Origin: Paenibacillus sabuli | Lineage (GTDB): Bacteria; Bacillota; Bacilli; Paenibacillales; Paenibacillaceae | DNA: 64,000 nucleotides | Direction: 5' to 3' | NCBI RefSeq assembly: GCF_014705605.1 | Contig: NZ_JACXIZ010000026.1 | Span: forward strand, 62,001 to 126,000 | Shown: in pieces, positions 14,282 through 23,228 of the stretch | How the letters are laid out: every line of letters begins with the position of its first letter | Numbering within the stretch: position 1 is the first letter of the stretch | The notes under the pieces: model-generated | What the model saw: only the letters and a program-made list of their open reading frames with translations | Told to the model about the DNA's origin: nothing | Databases searched by the model: none | Made by a program: the position numbers and the translations under genes

Positions 14282-17200
14282 ATGTCGAATGAACTAAATC
14301 AAATGTTGAACTATTTTATTCTGTACGAAAAGTACGCCCGCTTTCTAACCAATACGCTTGAGTTGAAAGATGGAGAGCATCTGCCGGAAGCGGCGTTGGC
14401 CCAGCCGCAGGAGATGCAGGAAGCGATTCGCAACAGACAGGTCGCGGCTGTACTCGCGCTGTGGGAGCAATTTCCGGACATTAAAGGTCTGCTGCATAGG
14501 GACACGCGACAAGGTTGGCAGGCACGCATAGCAGACATATTGGAGGGCAAGGCGTCCCTGGATTCGCTAGTGGATGAGCTTGGTTTTGAGTATCCCGACA
14601 ACCGCAATCAATTCACTGCATATGTACGGGAAATTAAAGATCAAGAAGAAATCACGATCTGCTACCCGCTGTTTTTGAACGGGCAATACAAAAGAAACGG
14701 CGTGCAGACATTCAGGCCGGTGATGACGTTTCGGTGCGGTCCTGCGATAGAAGGGCTCCCGGTCCGGTCATTCGTCATGAACCGGGAGTCGCTGGAAATC
14801 ATACTCGCGCGCGGCTTGCAATGCGAGGTCGAGGATGCGCGAGCCTTCGCCGGGCAGGCCTATTCCGAGCTGTGCGACAAAATCGACAGCCTGGTGTCGA
14901 CCAGCATCCCGCATATGATCGACCTTTTGGATCAATGCATTCGGGATGCCTTGCCGGGCAGATCGTTCGAAGGCATATTACGCTTCGACGGCTATGCTGA
15001 TTGGACATTGATGCGGGCGGTCTATGTCACGCAGGACGATCTTCAGGATGTCGCGGAGCCGATCTTCCGCCACGAGCTGGAGCGGCTCGGACAGCGGCTT
15101 GCGGTGCAGCCCTCCGAATTACTGCGTCAATATATGCTCGGTCAGGAGCAGGCGCTGGATTTTGCGTCGCTGCCGGTAGCCGGTGGCTTCCACATGGGCA
15201 GCTATTCCGACGCCTATCCCGTCAATGAGAAGCAATGGCGGATCGTGCGCGCGCTGCCTGCTGCCGGATTATTCGCAGTCAGCGGTCCGCCGGGCACAGG
15301 GAAGACAACGCTCGTCAAGGAGATGATCGCGGACGCCCTTGTGCGAAAGGCGCGCCTGATCCTGGAGCAGTGGGATGCGCCATGGACGGAAGTGGACAAG
15401 GGGCAGTACCGAGCGTACCATCAATCGCCGCTGAAAGGAACCAACCCGTATTCGATGGTCATCGCCAGCACCAATAACAATGCGGTGGACAACATCGGCC
15501 TGGAGCTGTCGCGGGAGATTCCGTACCTATCCGATAGGCTGGCTCATGCATTGGAGCGGGATTCGGACTCGGGGGCGGGGGCGGAGTCGTCCGCGGAGGG
15601 GACGTTCTGCGCCCGATTGGGCAAGCATGCGAATCGCGAGGCCTTTCAGCGAGAAAAGCTGGAGCCGCTGCTCAGAGGACTGGAGCAGGCGGTATTCGAT
15701 GAAGGGGACGCCAATGCCGCATGCGAGCGGTTCAATACGGTTCTGGAACACCAACAGCAGTTGAACGAAGGGGTAAATCGATTGTGGAGTGGCGTGCGCA
15801 AAGCGATCGAGCAAGGCGAGCTGGAAGCGGGGGGCGATCTCCGCGCCGGCGTGCGCGCCGCAGAAGAGAGGCTGGCAGCGCTGACGCAAGCGCGCGAGCA
15901 TCGCATGCTCGTGCAGGCAGAGTGGATGCTGGTCGAGCTGGAACGGGCGGATGAACAGGTCGCGTTGGAGCGCGAGCAAGAGGAACTGGCGATCACCATC
16001 GGGCAGCAAGAAGAGCTGCGACGCCAGGCTTATCGGGATCTCGACAGGTATGGCAAGTGGAAGAGGCTGCCGAATCGTCTATTCAATTTTTTGCCCGGTC
16101 GGCGCGCCTTTTTGCGCGAGAATCCTTCGGAAGCCTATATTCGGGACACGCGCATTCAGCCGGCGACAGAGGCGATGGATCGCAGTCAGCGGCGAAGACT
16201 GGAGGGCGGTGAGCGGCTCGCGGCATGCCGATCGGAACTGGACGCGGCACGGATTCGCATACAAGAGGAAGAACGGGAAATGAATGCGCTGGGGGAGCAG
16301 ACGGCGGCGGCGCAAGCCGCGCTGAGGGAACTCGGCATGCTGCGGGAGCTGGAGCAACGGCTTGATCTGGAGCTTGGACTCGGCGGGGGCTCGTCGGCTC
16401 GCACGCTTCATCAGTTGGCGAATGCGCCGGCGATTTTGCAATTGCGCAAGCAACTGTTCGACGCGTCGCTTGCCGTGCTTGAGCAGTATGTCGTGAAGAA
16501 CAGCGCGGTCATTTTGCACAATTTGAGCATGGTCATGGAGGAGCAGAAGTGGTTCAAACGGTTTTACAGCCATGACGGCGTCAGACTGGATCAGTACCAA
16601 AAAGCGATCCGGGCCGTCTGGGAAACGTTCTTCCTCTGCTTCCCGGTCGTGACGACGACGCTGCATTCGTTCTCGGCGCAGACTTTCCACCCGCTCCATG
16701 AGCTGTTCGATCTGCTGTTCGTGGACGAGGCGGGTCAGATTATGCCGCATTACTTGTGCGCGCCATTGTACCGTGCCCGGCGCGCGGTGATTGTCGGCGA
16801 TCCGGAGCAACTGGAGCCGGTGCGCACCTTCACGAAGAATCTGATCGAGCACAGCGAGGTGGATGAAGCGCGGCAGGAGACGACCTGCGTGCTGCGCAAT
16901 AGCGCACAGGACTACGCCGATCGCGGTGGCATCTATTACGAGCGGATGGGCGAGAAGCAGAAGGGCGTCATTCTGAACGAGCACCGCCGCTGCGAAGCGA
17001 CGATCATGGCGTTCTCCAATCGATATGTGTACGAAAGTGTGCTTCGGCTCATGCGACCGGATGATCAGGACAAGCCGTTCGGGGCCAATCTGGTGGGCTT
17101 TGACATTCGCGGCTTGAAGGAAGGGCAGGCGCATCGCAATACGGCCGAGGTTGCCGCCTGCCGCACGATTGTAGACATGCTTGTCCAGCAATTCGGGGCG

Positions 17201-18145
17201 GAAATCAAGCGCGAGATCGGCATTATCACGCCTTTTGCCGCGCAAGCAAAGCTGCTGCGCTCGAGTCTGCCCGGCATCGAGGCGGGGACGGTGCATACGT
17301 TCCAGGGCAGGGAGAAGCGCATCATCCTGCTCAGTACGGTGATCGATGGCATACATCCCCGAAATGCGGGGTTGTCCGGCGTCGTCGGCAACAAGCCGAA
17401 CATGCTGAATGTCGCACTCTCTCGGGCCAAGGATCAATTTATTCTGGTAGGCAACATAGAGGCCGGTCTAAGCAGCGGCAATTATCTGGCCAAGGTCGTC
17501 GGGATCATCCGCCAACAGGGCGCAATCTACAGCTTGTACAATCAGGCATATGAAGAGGAACGAAACGCGAATTGGCGTACCACGGCCTATGCCGTGTACC
17601 AGACGGAGCGAGCTCCTGCGGGCGTGGACTCCAGATTGCAGGAGACGATGGAGCGATTGCTTCAAGCGAATGTTCTTTTGGGCCCCAACGCTCATTATGA
17701 ATTGCTGCTTCAAGCGCTGGCTTATAGTCGCCGCTCCTTGGGAATTGTATCGCCTTGGTTGAACGGTGATGTGCTCAACAGCCATTTTTTTGTCCAGTTA
17801 AGCGCGGCTCAGGAGCGACAGGTAGAGGTCAAGGTTCAATTCGGATATAACAGGTCCGCCTATTCCCTCGATCAAATCGATAAAATCGTCGAGCTGGATA
17901 ATGGAAGCTACCGGAATAAGATTCATACTGTGGCGGCAGCTCGGCAGCTCCATTCGCGGCTCGGCGGTCATTTTGTCTATAAGCCTCCTCTGCATACGAA
18001 GCTGCTTTTACTGGATGATCAGATTCTCTTTATCGGCTCGCATAACTGGCTGTCCAATGCGGGGAAGCAAGCGCGTGAGGAAATCAGTTATCGCGTCACG
18101 GACAAACTAACGATCGCATATGTCAAAAAGCGATTTGCTTTGTAA
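14282..18145 (+). CDS. SF1 helicase-PLD nuclease fusion, Mokosh type II-like (MkoC-like)
   Basis: A 1287-aa protein joining a COG1112 (Upf1/Dna2-like) superfamily 1 helicase to a C-terminal phospholipase-D domain. Helicase: Walker A SGPPGTGKTTL (K341), motif II LLFVDEAGQI (D815-E816), GDPEQLEPV (III), VHTFQGREK (V) and NVALSRAKDQF (VI, R1048). A long helical insertion at about 460-700 separates motifs I and II. PLD: HTKLLLLDD...FIGSHNW with H1238 and K1240. This domain order is that described for type II Mokosh anti-phage systems, where one protein carries helicase and nuclease. The start is ATG at 14282 with GGAGG 7 nt upstream. It stands alone after a toxin-antitoxin pair. Architecture is clear; defence activity is inferred. 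Confidence 0.82.
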   Translation: MSNELNQMLNYFILYEKYARFLTNTLELKDGEHLPEAALAQPQEMQEAIRNRQVAAVLALWEQFPDIKGLLHRDTRQGWQARIADILEGKASLDSLVDELGFEYPDNRNQFTAYVREIKDQEEITICYPLFLNGQYKRNGVQTFRPVMTFRCGPAIEGLPVRSFVMNRESLEIILARGLQCEVEDARAFAGQAYSELCDKIDSLVSTSIPHMIDLLDQCIRDALPGRSFEGILRFDGYADWTLMRAVYVTQDDLQDVAEPIFRHELERLGQRLAVQPSELLRQYMLGQEQALDFASLPVAGGFHMGSYSDAYPVNEKQWRIVRALPAAGLFAVSGPPGTGKTTLVKEMIADALVRKARLILEQWDAPWTEVDKGQYRAYHQSPLKGTNPYSMVIASTNNNAVDNIGLELSREIPYLSDRLAHALERDSDSGAGAESSAEGTFCARLGKHANREAFQREKLEPLLRGLEQAVFDEGDANAACERFNTVLEHQQQLNEGVNRLWSGVRKAIEQGELEAGGDLRAGVRAAEERLAALTQAREHRMLVQAEWMLVELERADEQVALEREQEELAITIGQQEELRRQAYRDLDRYGKWKRLPNRLFNFLPGRRAFLRENPSEAYIRDTRIQPATEAMDRSQRRRLEGGERLAACRSELDAARIRIQEEEREMNALGEQTAAAQAALRELGMLRELEQRLDLELGLGGGSSARTLHQLANAPAILQLRKQLFDASLAVLEQYVVKNSAVILHNLSMVMEEQKWFKRFYSHDGVRLDQYQKAIRAVWETFFLCFPVVTTTLHSFSAQTFHPLHELFDLLFVDEAGQIMPHYLCAPLYRARRAVIVGDPEQLEPVRTFTKNLIEHSEVDEARQETTCVLRNSAQDYADRGGIYYERMGEKQKGVILNEHRRCEATIMAFSNRYVYESVLRLMRPDDQDKPFGANLVGFDIRGLKEGQAHRNTAEVAACRTIVDMLVQQFGAEIKREIGIITPFAAQAKLLRSSLPGIEAGTVHTFQGREKRIILLSTVIDGIHPRNAGLSGVVGNKPNMLNVALSRAKDQFILVGNIEAGLSSGNYLAKVVGIIRQQGAIYSLYNQAYEEERNANWRTTAYAVYQTERAPAGVDSRLQETMERLLQANVLLGPNAHYELLLQALAYSRRSLGIVSPWLNGDVLNSHFFVQLSAAQERQVEVKVQFGYNRSAYSLDQIDKIVELDNGSYRNKIHTVAAARQLHSRLGGHFVYKPPLHTKLLLLDDQILFIGSHNWLSNAGKQAREEISYRVTDKLTIAYVKKRFAL

Positions 18146-18280
18146 GCGGTGGAGTGTGATGCATGATTGCCTGATCTAGCTGATGAATGGAGCCTGACGC
18201 CGAGCGGCGGCGCGCAGACGGTCAATCCTGCCGTGGCGAGATCGAAGGACCAGTGAGCTAAGAGGCAATAGCCGAAAGAG

Positions 18281-18320
18281 GCCGTACGGGAATCGATTGT
18301 TCGATTCCCGTACGGCTTTT
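18281..18320 (+). terminator. Strong intrinsic terminator after the Mokosh-like gene
   Basis: A perfect 16-bp stem (18281-18296 / 18301-18316, GCCGTACGGGAATCGA) with a TTGT loop, followed by TTTTGTTT. Confidence 0.93.
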
Positions 18321-18696
18321 GTTTCGATGCGTCTTGTGCAGAACGTGAGGCCCGGCGCGGGCTTGTTGGTCGTTTCGGCACGAGCAGCTCCGGCTGCAAG
18401 GTCGCTTATGCATTACTCTGCGCAAAATCTGCTCGAACACTTGTACGAACTCCGCGCAAACTTCGCGCAAACTCCACGCGACATTGCAACTGCTCCGAAA
18501 TAAGCGTCCATTACGGAATAAACGGATGCAATTGAACGATCCTATCCCTCCCTTCACAATTCCTCAACGAACCTAAACGGTTGCTACGGCGGCTATTGAG
18601 CCTGAAAAAGCGCTAATGAATTTTTATCGGTTGCCACAAGTATTTTTTTTGTGAAATTGATAAAACGGGATGTAACATTCTAATTATAAATAATAA
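18321..18696. other. Intergenic stretch without genes
   Basis: No credible gene. It passes from mixed composition into A+T-rich DNA after 18600 that leads into the promoter at 18697. No riboswitch-like structure was recognised. Confidence 0.5.
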
Positions 18697-18725
18697 TTGC
18701 GTAATATGAATGGTTGGTTTATACT
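18697..18725 (+). promoter_or_regulatory. Sigma-A promoter of the lyase-ABC-sialidase operon
   Basis: TTGCGT (18697-18702), 17-nt spacer, TATACT (18720-18725), 59 nt before the start at 18785. Confidence 0.7.
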
Positions 18726-18784
18726 TTTAATTATTAACACGATAGACGCAGCACAGGCAGTTCAGCAGACAGGGAGGCTCATGT

Positions 18785-19714
18785 ATGGAGCAAGCATGGG
18801 AAACGAAATTCGAAGGTGTGACGGTGGCGATGAACGCCTGCTACGACACCGACGGGGAGGTTGATCTCGCCGCGACGAAGCGGCTGACCCGCTTCCTTGT
18901 CGACAAGGGCGTACAGGGCTTGTACGTCGGCGGCGGCACGGGCGAGGGGCTGATGCAGAGTGTGGAGGAGCGCCAGCGCGTATTGGAAGCGGTGGCGGAG
19001 GAGAATCGCGGTCGCTTGACGCTGATCGCCCATGTCGGGGCGATGAATACGCGGGACAGCGTCGCGCTGGCCCGGCACGCCGACACGGCGGGGGCGGACG
19101 CGGTATCGGCGATTCCGCCGTACTACTATTCGTATTCGGAGCAAGCGGTCACCCGCCATTGGCAGGCGGTCATGGACGGCACTTCGCTCCCCTTCATTAT
19201 TTATTACATCCCCGCGTCGACCGGCTTCCACATGTCGGCGGCCTATCTGAAGGAACTGTGCCAGCAAGAGCAACTGATGGGGATGAAGGTGACGTCGTTC
19301 AGTACGTACGAGCTGCAGCAGTTCAAGGCGGCGGGCGGCGAGCGCTTCATGGTGTTCAACGGACCGGACCAGCAGTATCTGGCCGGCCGCGTGATGGGCG
19401 CGAGCGGCGGCATCGGCGGTACGTACGGCGCGATGCCGGAGCTATTCGTCGAGATCGAGCGCTGCTACAGGGACAATCAGATGCAGGAGGCGCAGCGCTG
19501 GCAAGTGATTGTCAACGACATCATCACCGATATGCGCGCGCTCGGACTGTTCGGCAGTCTCAAGGCACTCATGCGGCTGCGCGGCGTAGACTGCGGCGAG
19601 CCGCGGCTCCCGCTGCCGCCGCTCGATCCGGCCGACCGGCCGGCGGTGCTGAGCGTGCACGACAAGATCATGCGGGCCGTGGCCGCGTGCGGCAAGTCGG
19701 CGCCGGTCCTGTAG
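18785..19714 (+). CDS. Dihydrodipicolinate synthase / N-acetylneuraminate lyase-family aldolase
   Basis: Class I aldolase of the DapA/NanA superfamily, 309 aa. Visible motifs are YVGGGTGEG (carboxylate-binding loop), the conserved tyrosine in IIYYIPASTG near residue 140, and the Schiff-base lysine in GMKVTS (K168). Neuraminate lyase is the closest guess because of the YYIPA.TG segment and the sialidase-like gene in the same operon. However, no nanE, nanK or nanA partner is nearby, so another 2-keto-3-deoxy sugar acid is possible. The start is ATG at 18785 with GGGAGG 8 nt upstream. Confidence 0.85.
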   Translation: MEQAWETKFEGVTVAMNACYDTDGEVDLAATKRLTRFLVDKGVQGLYVGGGTGEGLMQSVEERQRVLEAVAEENRGRLTLIAHVGAMNTRDSVALARHADTAGADAVSAIPPYYYSYSEQAVTRHWQAVMDGTSLPFIIYYIPASTGFHMSAAYLKELCQQEQLMGMKVTSFSTYELQQFKAAGGERFMVFNGPDQQYLAGRVMGASGGIGGTYGAMPELFVEIERCYRDNQMQEAQRWQVIVNDIITDMRALGLFGSLKALMRLRGVDCGEPRLPLPPLDPADRPAVLSVHDKIMRAVAACGKSAPVL

Positions 19715-19892
19715 AGGGGAGAGGGGGGGGCGTCACCGTAAGGCCGCCATGTCTCGGAGCCGGCGGGGCATGCTCAGATTATAGAAGGTCGCAACAGATC
19801 GAGGAACAGACGGGTAGGCTCACCCACACAGACGGCGCCGCCAGGCGGGACGACGAACGAGAGCGTATGAATGATTAGGAGGGGTTCTGACA

Positions 19893-21284
19893 ATGGCAAT
19901 GCACTATCGCAAGGCAATGGCACTGCTGCTCATGGTACTGCTCGTATGTACGGCATGCGGCGCGAATACGAATGACGGCAACGGGAGCGGCACTTCGCCC
20001 GGCGGCGCGGCGAGCGGCGGGGAATCGGATGAGCTGCCGGAGGTGGAGATCACCTACTGGACCGATCCGCGCTTCAAGCTGATCGAGGGCATGGAGGAGC
20101 AGACGCCGAATAACGGCGACTTCGAGAAGTGGCAGGCCGAGCAATTCATGGCGCAGTATCCGCATGTGAAGATCGACGTGCAGGTGGTGACGTTCGAGGA
20201 TATGCCCAAGAAGGTGCCGGCCTCGATCGCCGCAGGTACGCAGCCCGACATCCTGCGCGACTACCTCGGCCGCACGTCGCAATACGCGTACCAGGGCGTG
20301 CTGGAGAACCTCGAGGAATCGGTGTCCGAGGAGGAGCTGGCCGATTACCACCAGGATTACCTCGACATGTACACGATCGACGGTCATCTGCACGCCTTGC
20401 CGGCCTATGCCTGGACGGCGACGATGATGCTGAACCGGGAGATGTGGGCAGAGCGGGACGCGCTCGATCTGCTGCCGACCCGCGAGGACCCGTACTGGAC
20501 GATCGAGGAATTCGACACGGCCATTCGGGCGGTCGCCGAGCCGGGCAAGGTATTCCCGTATGCCGTGCATATCTCCAATTCGCAGAGCGACAACGGCATT
20601 CTCGAGCTGTTCTGGGGCTTCGGGGCGAAGCTGTACGCGGATGGCGACTATTCCAAGATCGCGCTGAACAGCCCCGAGGGCGCGGCCGCCATGGAGTATC
20701 TGGTGCAGCTCAACAAAGACGGCCTGCTCCCGCCGAGCATCTCGACGACCGGTCCGACGGATATCAACAATCTGATCTGGTCCGGCCAGGTCGGCGCGTA
20801 CGTCGATACGCTGTACGCCAAGACCAAGCTCGCGGATGCGCGCGCCGAGGGTAAGACGCTGGGCGAGCCGGAGCTGCTATTCGTCAGCCATCCGAGCGCC
20901 GCGGGCGTCACGAGCGGCGTGCCGGTCGGTCCGACCGGCTACGCGGTGTTCAAGCAGGACGACGACTACAAGCGCGAATGGGTCGTCAAGTTCGTCGAAT
21001 TCCTCAACAGTACGGAGTACCAGGAGATGTATGCGATCAACGCCGGCCAGTTCCCGGTCAAGAAGTCGGCCGGCGTGCCGCTCAGCGACGATCCGGACTT
21101 CGTCGTCATGCAGCAGTTGATCGAGGAGCGCGGGCTCGAGGACATGGGGCTGACCTCGCCCAAGTATGCCGAGGTGCGCGAGCTGCTGTATCCCGAGGTC
21201 CAGGCGGCGCTGCTCGGGATGAAGACGCCGGAGCAAGCGCTCGCCGACTACGAAAAAGCGGCGAACCGGGTGCTCGCGCAGTAG
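19893..21284 (+). CDS. Sugar ABC transporter substrate-binding lipoprotein
   Basis: Family 1 extracellular solute-binding protein, 463 aa. The N-terminus has a hydrophobic core (AMALLLMVLLVCTACG) with a lipobox cysteine near residue 23, then a Gly/Ser/Asn linker. The mature domain opens VEITYWTDPRF. The ATG at 19893 follows TTAGGAGGGG at 8 nt. About 180 nt without a gene separates it from the lyase; that gap holds no terminator that I can see, so one transcript is likely. The ligand is probably the lyase substrate or its glycoside. Confidence 0.93.
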   Translation: MAMHYRKAMALLLMVLLVCTACGANTNDGNGSGTSPGGAASGGESDELPEVEITYWTDPRFKLIEGMEEQTPNNGDFEKWQAEQFMAQYPHVKIDVQVVTFEDMPKKVPASIAAGTQPDILRDYLGRTSQYAYQGVLENLEESVSEEELADYHQDYLDMYTIDGHLHALPAYAWTATMMLNREMWAERDALDLLPTREDPYWTIEEFDTAIRAVAEPGKVFPYAVHISNSQSDNGILELFWGFGAKLYADGDYSKIALNSPEGAAAMEYLVQLNKDGLLPPSISTTGPTDINNLIWSGQVGAYVDTLYAKTKLADARAEGKTLGEPELLFVSHPSAAGVTSGVPVGPTGYAVFKQDDDYKREWVVKFVEFLNSTEYQEMYAINAGQFPVKKSAGVPLSDDPDFVVMQQLIEERGLEDMGLTSPKYAEVRELLYPEVQAALLGMKTPEQALADYEKAANRVLAQ

Positions 21285-21300
21285 CGGGGGAGGTGACGAT

Positions 21301-22179
21301 ATGCAGTTGATGAAGCGCATCCTGGAGGCCAGATCCGCCTATTTTTTCATCCTGCCGGCCTATTTCTTCTTCGTCGTATTCACGCTGCTTCCGCTGCTGC
21401 AGGGCTTGCAGTTCAGCTTCTACGACGTCAAGCTGACCTCGCGCACGTGGGTCGGACTGGACAATTTCATCGGGCTGTACCAGGACCCGGTATTCTGGAA
21501 GGCGCTGACGAACACGGTCGTGCTCGTCGTCGGGATCGTCCCGGCGGCGATGGCGATCTCGCTGTTCATCGCGGTGATTGTGTATCCGCTCGGTCGAGGA
21601 CTGCAGACGTTCTTTCGGATGGCCTTCTACATGCCGATCGTCGCCAGCGGCGTGGCGCTATCGCTTGTCTGGCTGTGGATTCTCAATCCGACTTACGGGC
21701 TGCTCAACTATGTGCTCGGCCTGCTCGGCGCAGGGCCGGTAGCATGGCTGGGTACCCCCAATATGGCTCTCCTGACGGTCGACATGGTCGTCATCACGAT
21801 GATCGTCGGCCAGCCTGTCATTCTCTACATCGCCGCGCTCGGCGGCATCCCGCGCGATCTGTACGAGTCGGCGATGATCGACGGCGCCGGGGCGTGGCGC
21901 CAATTCCGCAGCATCACGCTGCCGCTGCTCAAGCCGACGACGCTGTTCGTGCTCGTCACCCAGACAATCGGCGTGTTCCAGGTGTTCGTCGTCATCCACC
22001 TGATGACGGGCGGCGGCCCGGCGCACGGCACGCAGACGATCGTGTATCGGATGTACCAGACGGGCTTCGACTTCTTCAACTTCGGCACGGCCTCGGCGCT
22101 CGGCGTCGTGCTGATCCTGCTCGTCAGCGTCGTGGCCTGGGCGCAATTCAAGTGGCTGGGCCAGGAGACGGAGTATTAA
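21301..22179 (+). CDS. Sugar ABC transporter permease, MalF/UgpA type
   Basis: 292-aa six-helix permease. The first helix is AYFFILPAYFFFVVFTLLPLL; the EAA loop reads YESAMIDGAGAWRQFRSITLPLL. ATG at 21301, behind GGGGGAGGTG, only 16 nt after the binding protein. Confidence 0.94.
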   Translation: MQLMKRILEARSAYFFILPAYFFFVVFTLLPLLQGLQFSFYDVKLTSRTWVGLDNFIGLYQDPVFWKALTNTVVLVVGIVPAAMAISLFIAVIVYPLGRGLQTFFRMAFYMPIVASGVALSLVWLWILNPTYGLLNYVLGLLGAGPVAWLGTPNMALLTVDMVVITMIVGQPVILYIAALGGIPRDLYESAMIDGAGAWRQFRSITLPLLKPTTLFVLVTQTIGVFQVFVVIHLMTGGGPAHGTQTIVYRMYQTGFDFFNFGTASALGVVLILLVSVVAWAQFKWLGQETEY

Positions 22180-22203
22180 TTCAACAGGAGAAGGGATACA
22201 CAT

Positions 22204-23049
22204 ATGGACAATCTACAACGCACCCCGGCCGAGCGCATCGCGGGCGGGCTCGGCCTGCTGATCGTCTGCCTGCTGGCGGCGGTCCAGCTCATGCCGCTGT
22301 ACTGGATGCTGACCGGCTCGCTCAAGGTGCTCACGGACACGATCGAGATCCCGCCGGACTGGTTCCCGACGACGATCACCTGGGACAATTACAAGCAATT
22401 GCTGCTGGACAATCCGACGCTGCGCTGGCTGTGGAACAGCCTGTTCATGGCGCTGGCGGCGACGCTGGGCACGCTCGTCACGAGCAGCCTGGCGGGCTAC
22501 GCCTTCGGCAAGAAGTCGTTTCCGGGCAAGAATCTGCTCTTCTGGACGATGCTGATCACGATGATGCTGCCCAATCAGGTCATGCTGATCCCGCTCTATC
22601 TGTTGATCGCCAAGCTCGGCTGGGTCAATACCTACGCCGGACTGATCATGCCGTTCATCGCGTATCCGTTCGGCGTGTTCCTGATGAAGCAATTCATGCA
22701 GTCGATTCCGAGTGAGCTGCTCGACGCGGCCAAGATGGACGGTGCGGGCGAGCTGCGCATCTTCTCCAGCATCGTCGTGCCGATTGCGCTGCCGGCGATC
22801 GGATCGATCGGCATCTTCGCCTTCGTCGCGGTCTGGAACGAATACCTGTGGCAGCTGGTCGTGATCGACCGCGACATCATGCTGACGCTGCCGGTGGCGA
22901 TCGCCAAGCTGGCCAAGGGCGTCGCCTCGCTCAATCTCGGTCTGGCAATGGCCGGGGCCACGGTGGCATTCATTCCGATGCTGATCTTCTTCCTGGCGTT
23001 CCAGCGCTTCTTCATCAAGGGCGTCATGGTCGGCTCGCTCAAGGGGTAG
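22204..23049 (+). CDS. Sugar ABC transporter permease, MalG/UgpE type
   Basis: 281-aa permease partner. The EAA loop is LLDAAKMDGAGELRIFSSIVVPIALP and the C-terminus is FFIKGVMVGSLKG, as in MalG-like proteins. AGGAGAAGG lies about 10 nt before ATG 22204. As in the first ABC locus, no ATPase gene is linked. Confidence 0.94.
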   Translation: MDNLQRTPAERIAGGLGLLIVCLLAAVQLMPLYWMLTGSLKVLTDTIEIPPDWFPTTITWDNYKQLLLDNPTLRWLWNSLFMALAATLGTLVTSSLAGYAFGKKSFPGKNLLFWTMLITMMLPNQVMLIPLYLLIAKLGWVNTYAGLIMPFIAYPFGVFLMKQFMQSIPSELLDAAKMDGAGELRIFSSIVVPIALPAIGSIGIFAFVAVWNEYLWQLVVIDRDIMLTLPVAIAKLAKGVASLNLGLAMAGATVAFIPMLIFFLAFQRFFIKGVMVGSLKG

Positions 23050-23114
23050 CGGCTCCGGAGCGGCCAGCGGCCAATGTAATCGCGGGCAAGTCGGGTATTC
23101 AAAGCAATACGGGG

Positions 23115-23215
23115 AAGCGGATCGCCGGCGCGCGCAAGACAAGCCGTGTGATCAAAATCACGCTGGGCAAGCGGACCGCCGGGATGCGGCAGGCAAGCCG
23201 GGCGACCATTACATG
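23115..23215. repeat. Imperfect 54-bp direct repeat in the operon gap
   Basis: AAGCGGAtCGCCGG at 23115 recurs as AAGCGGAcCGCCGG at 23169, with further similarity downstream (AAGACAAGCCG / AGGCAAGCCG). It lies between the permease and sialidase-like genes. Function unknown. Confidence 0.5.
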
Positions 23216-23228
23216 AGGAGGGCGCAGG

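Noticed and set aside
18785-19714. Calling the lyase DapA for lysine synthesis
   Set aside because: Its operon contains sugar import and a sialidase-like protein, and no lysine-pathway gene is near; the YYIPA.TG segment fits the neuraminate-lyase side better.
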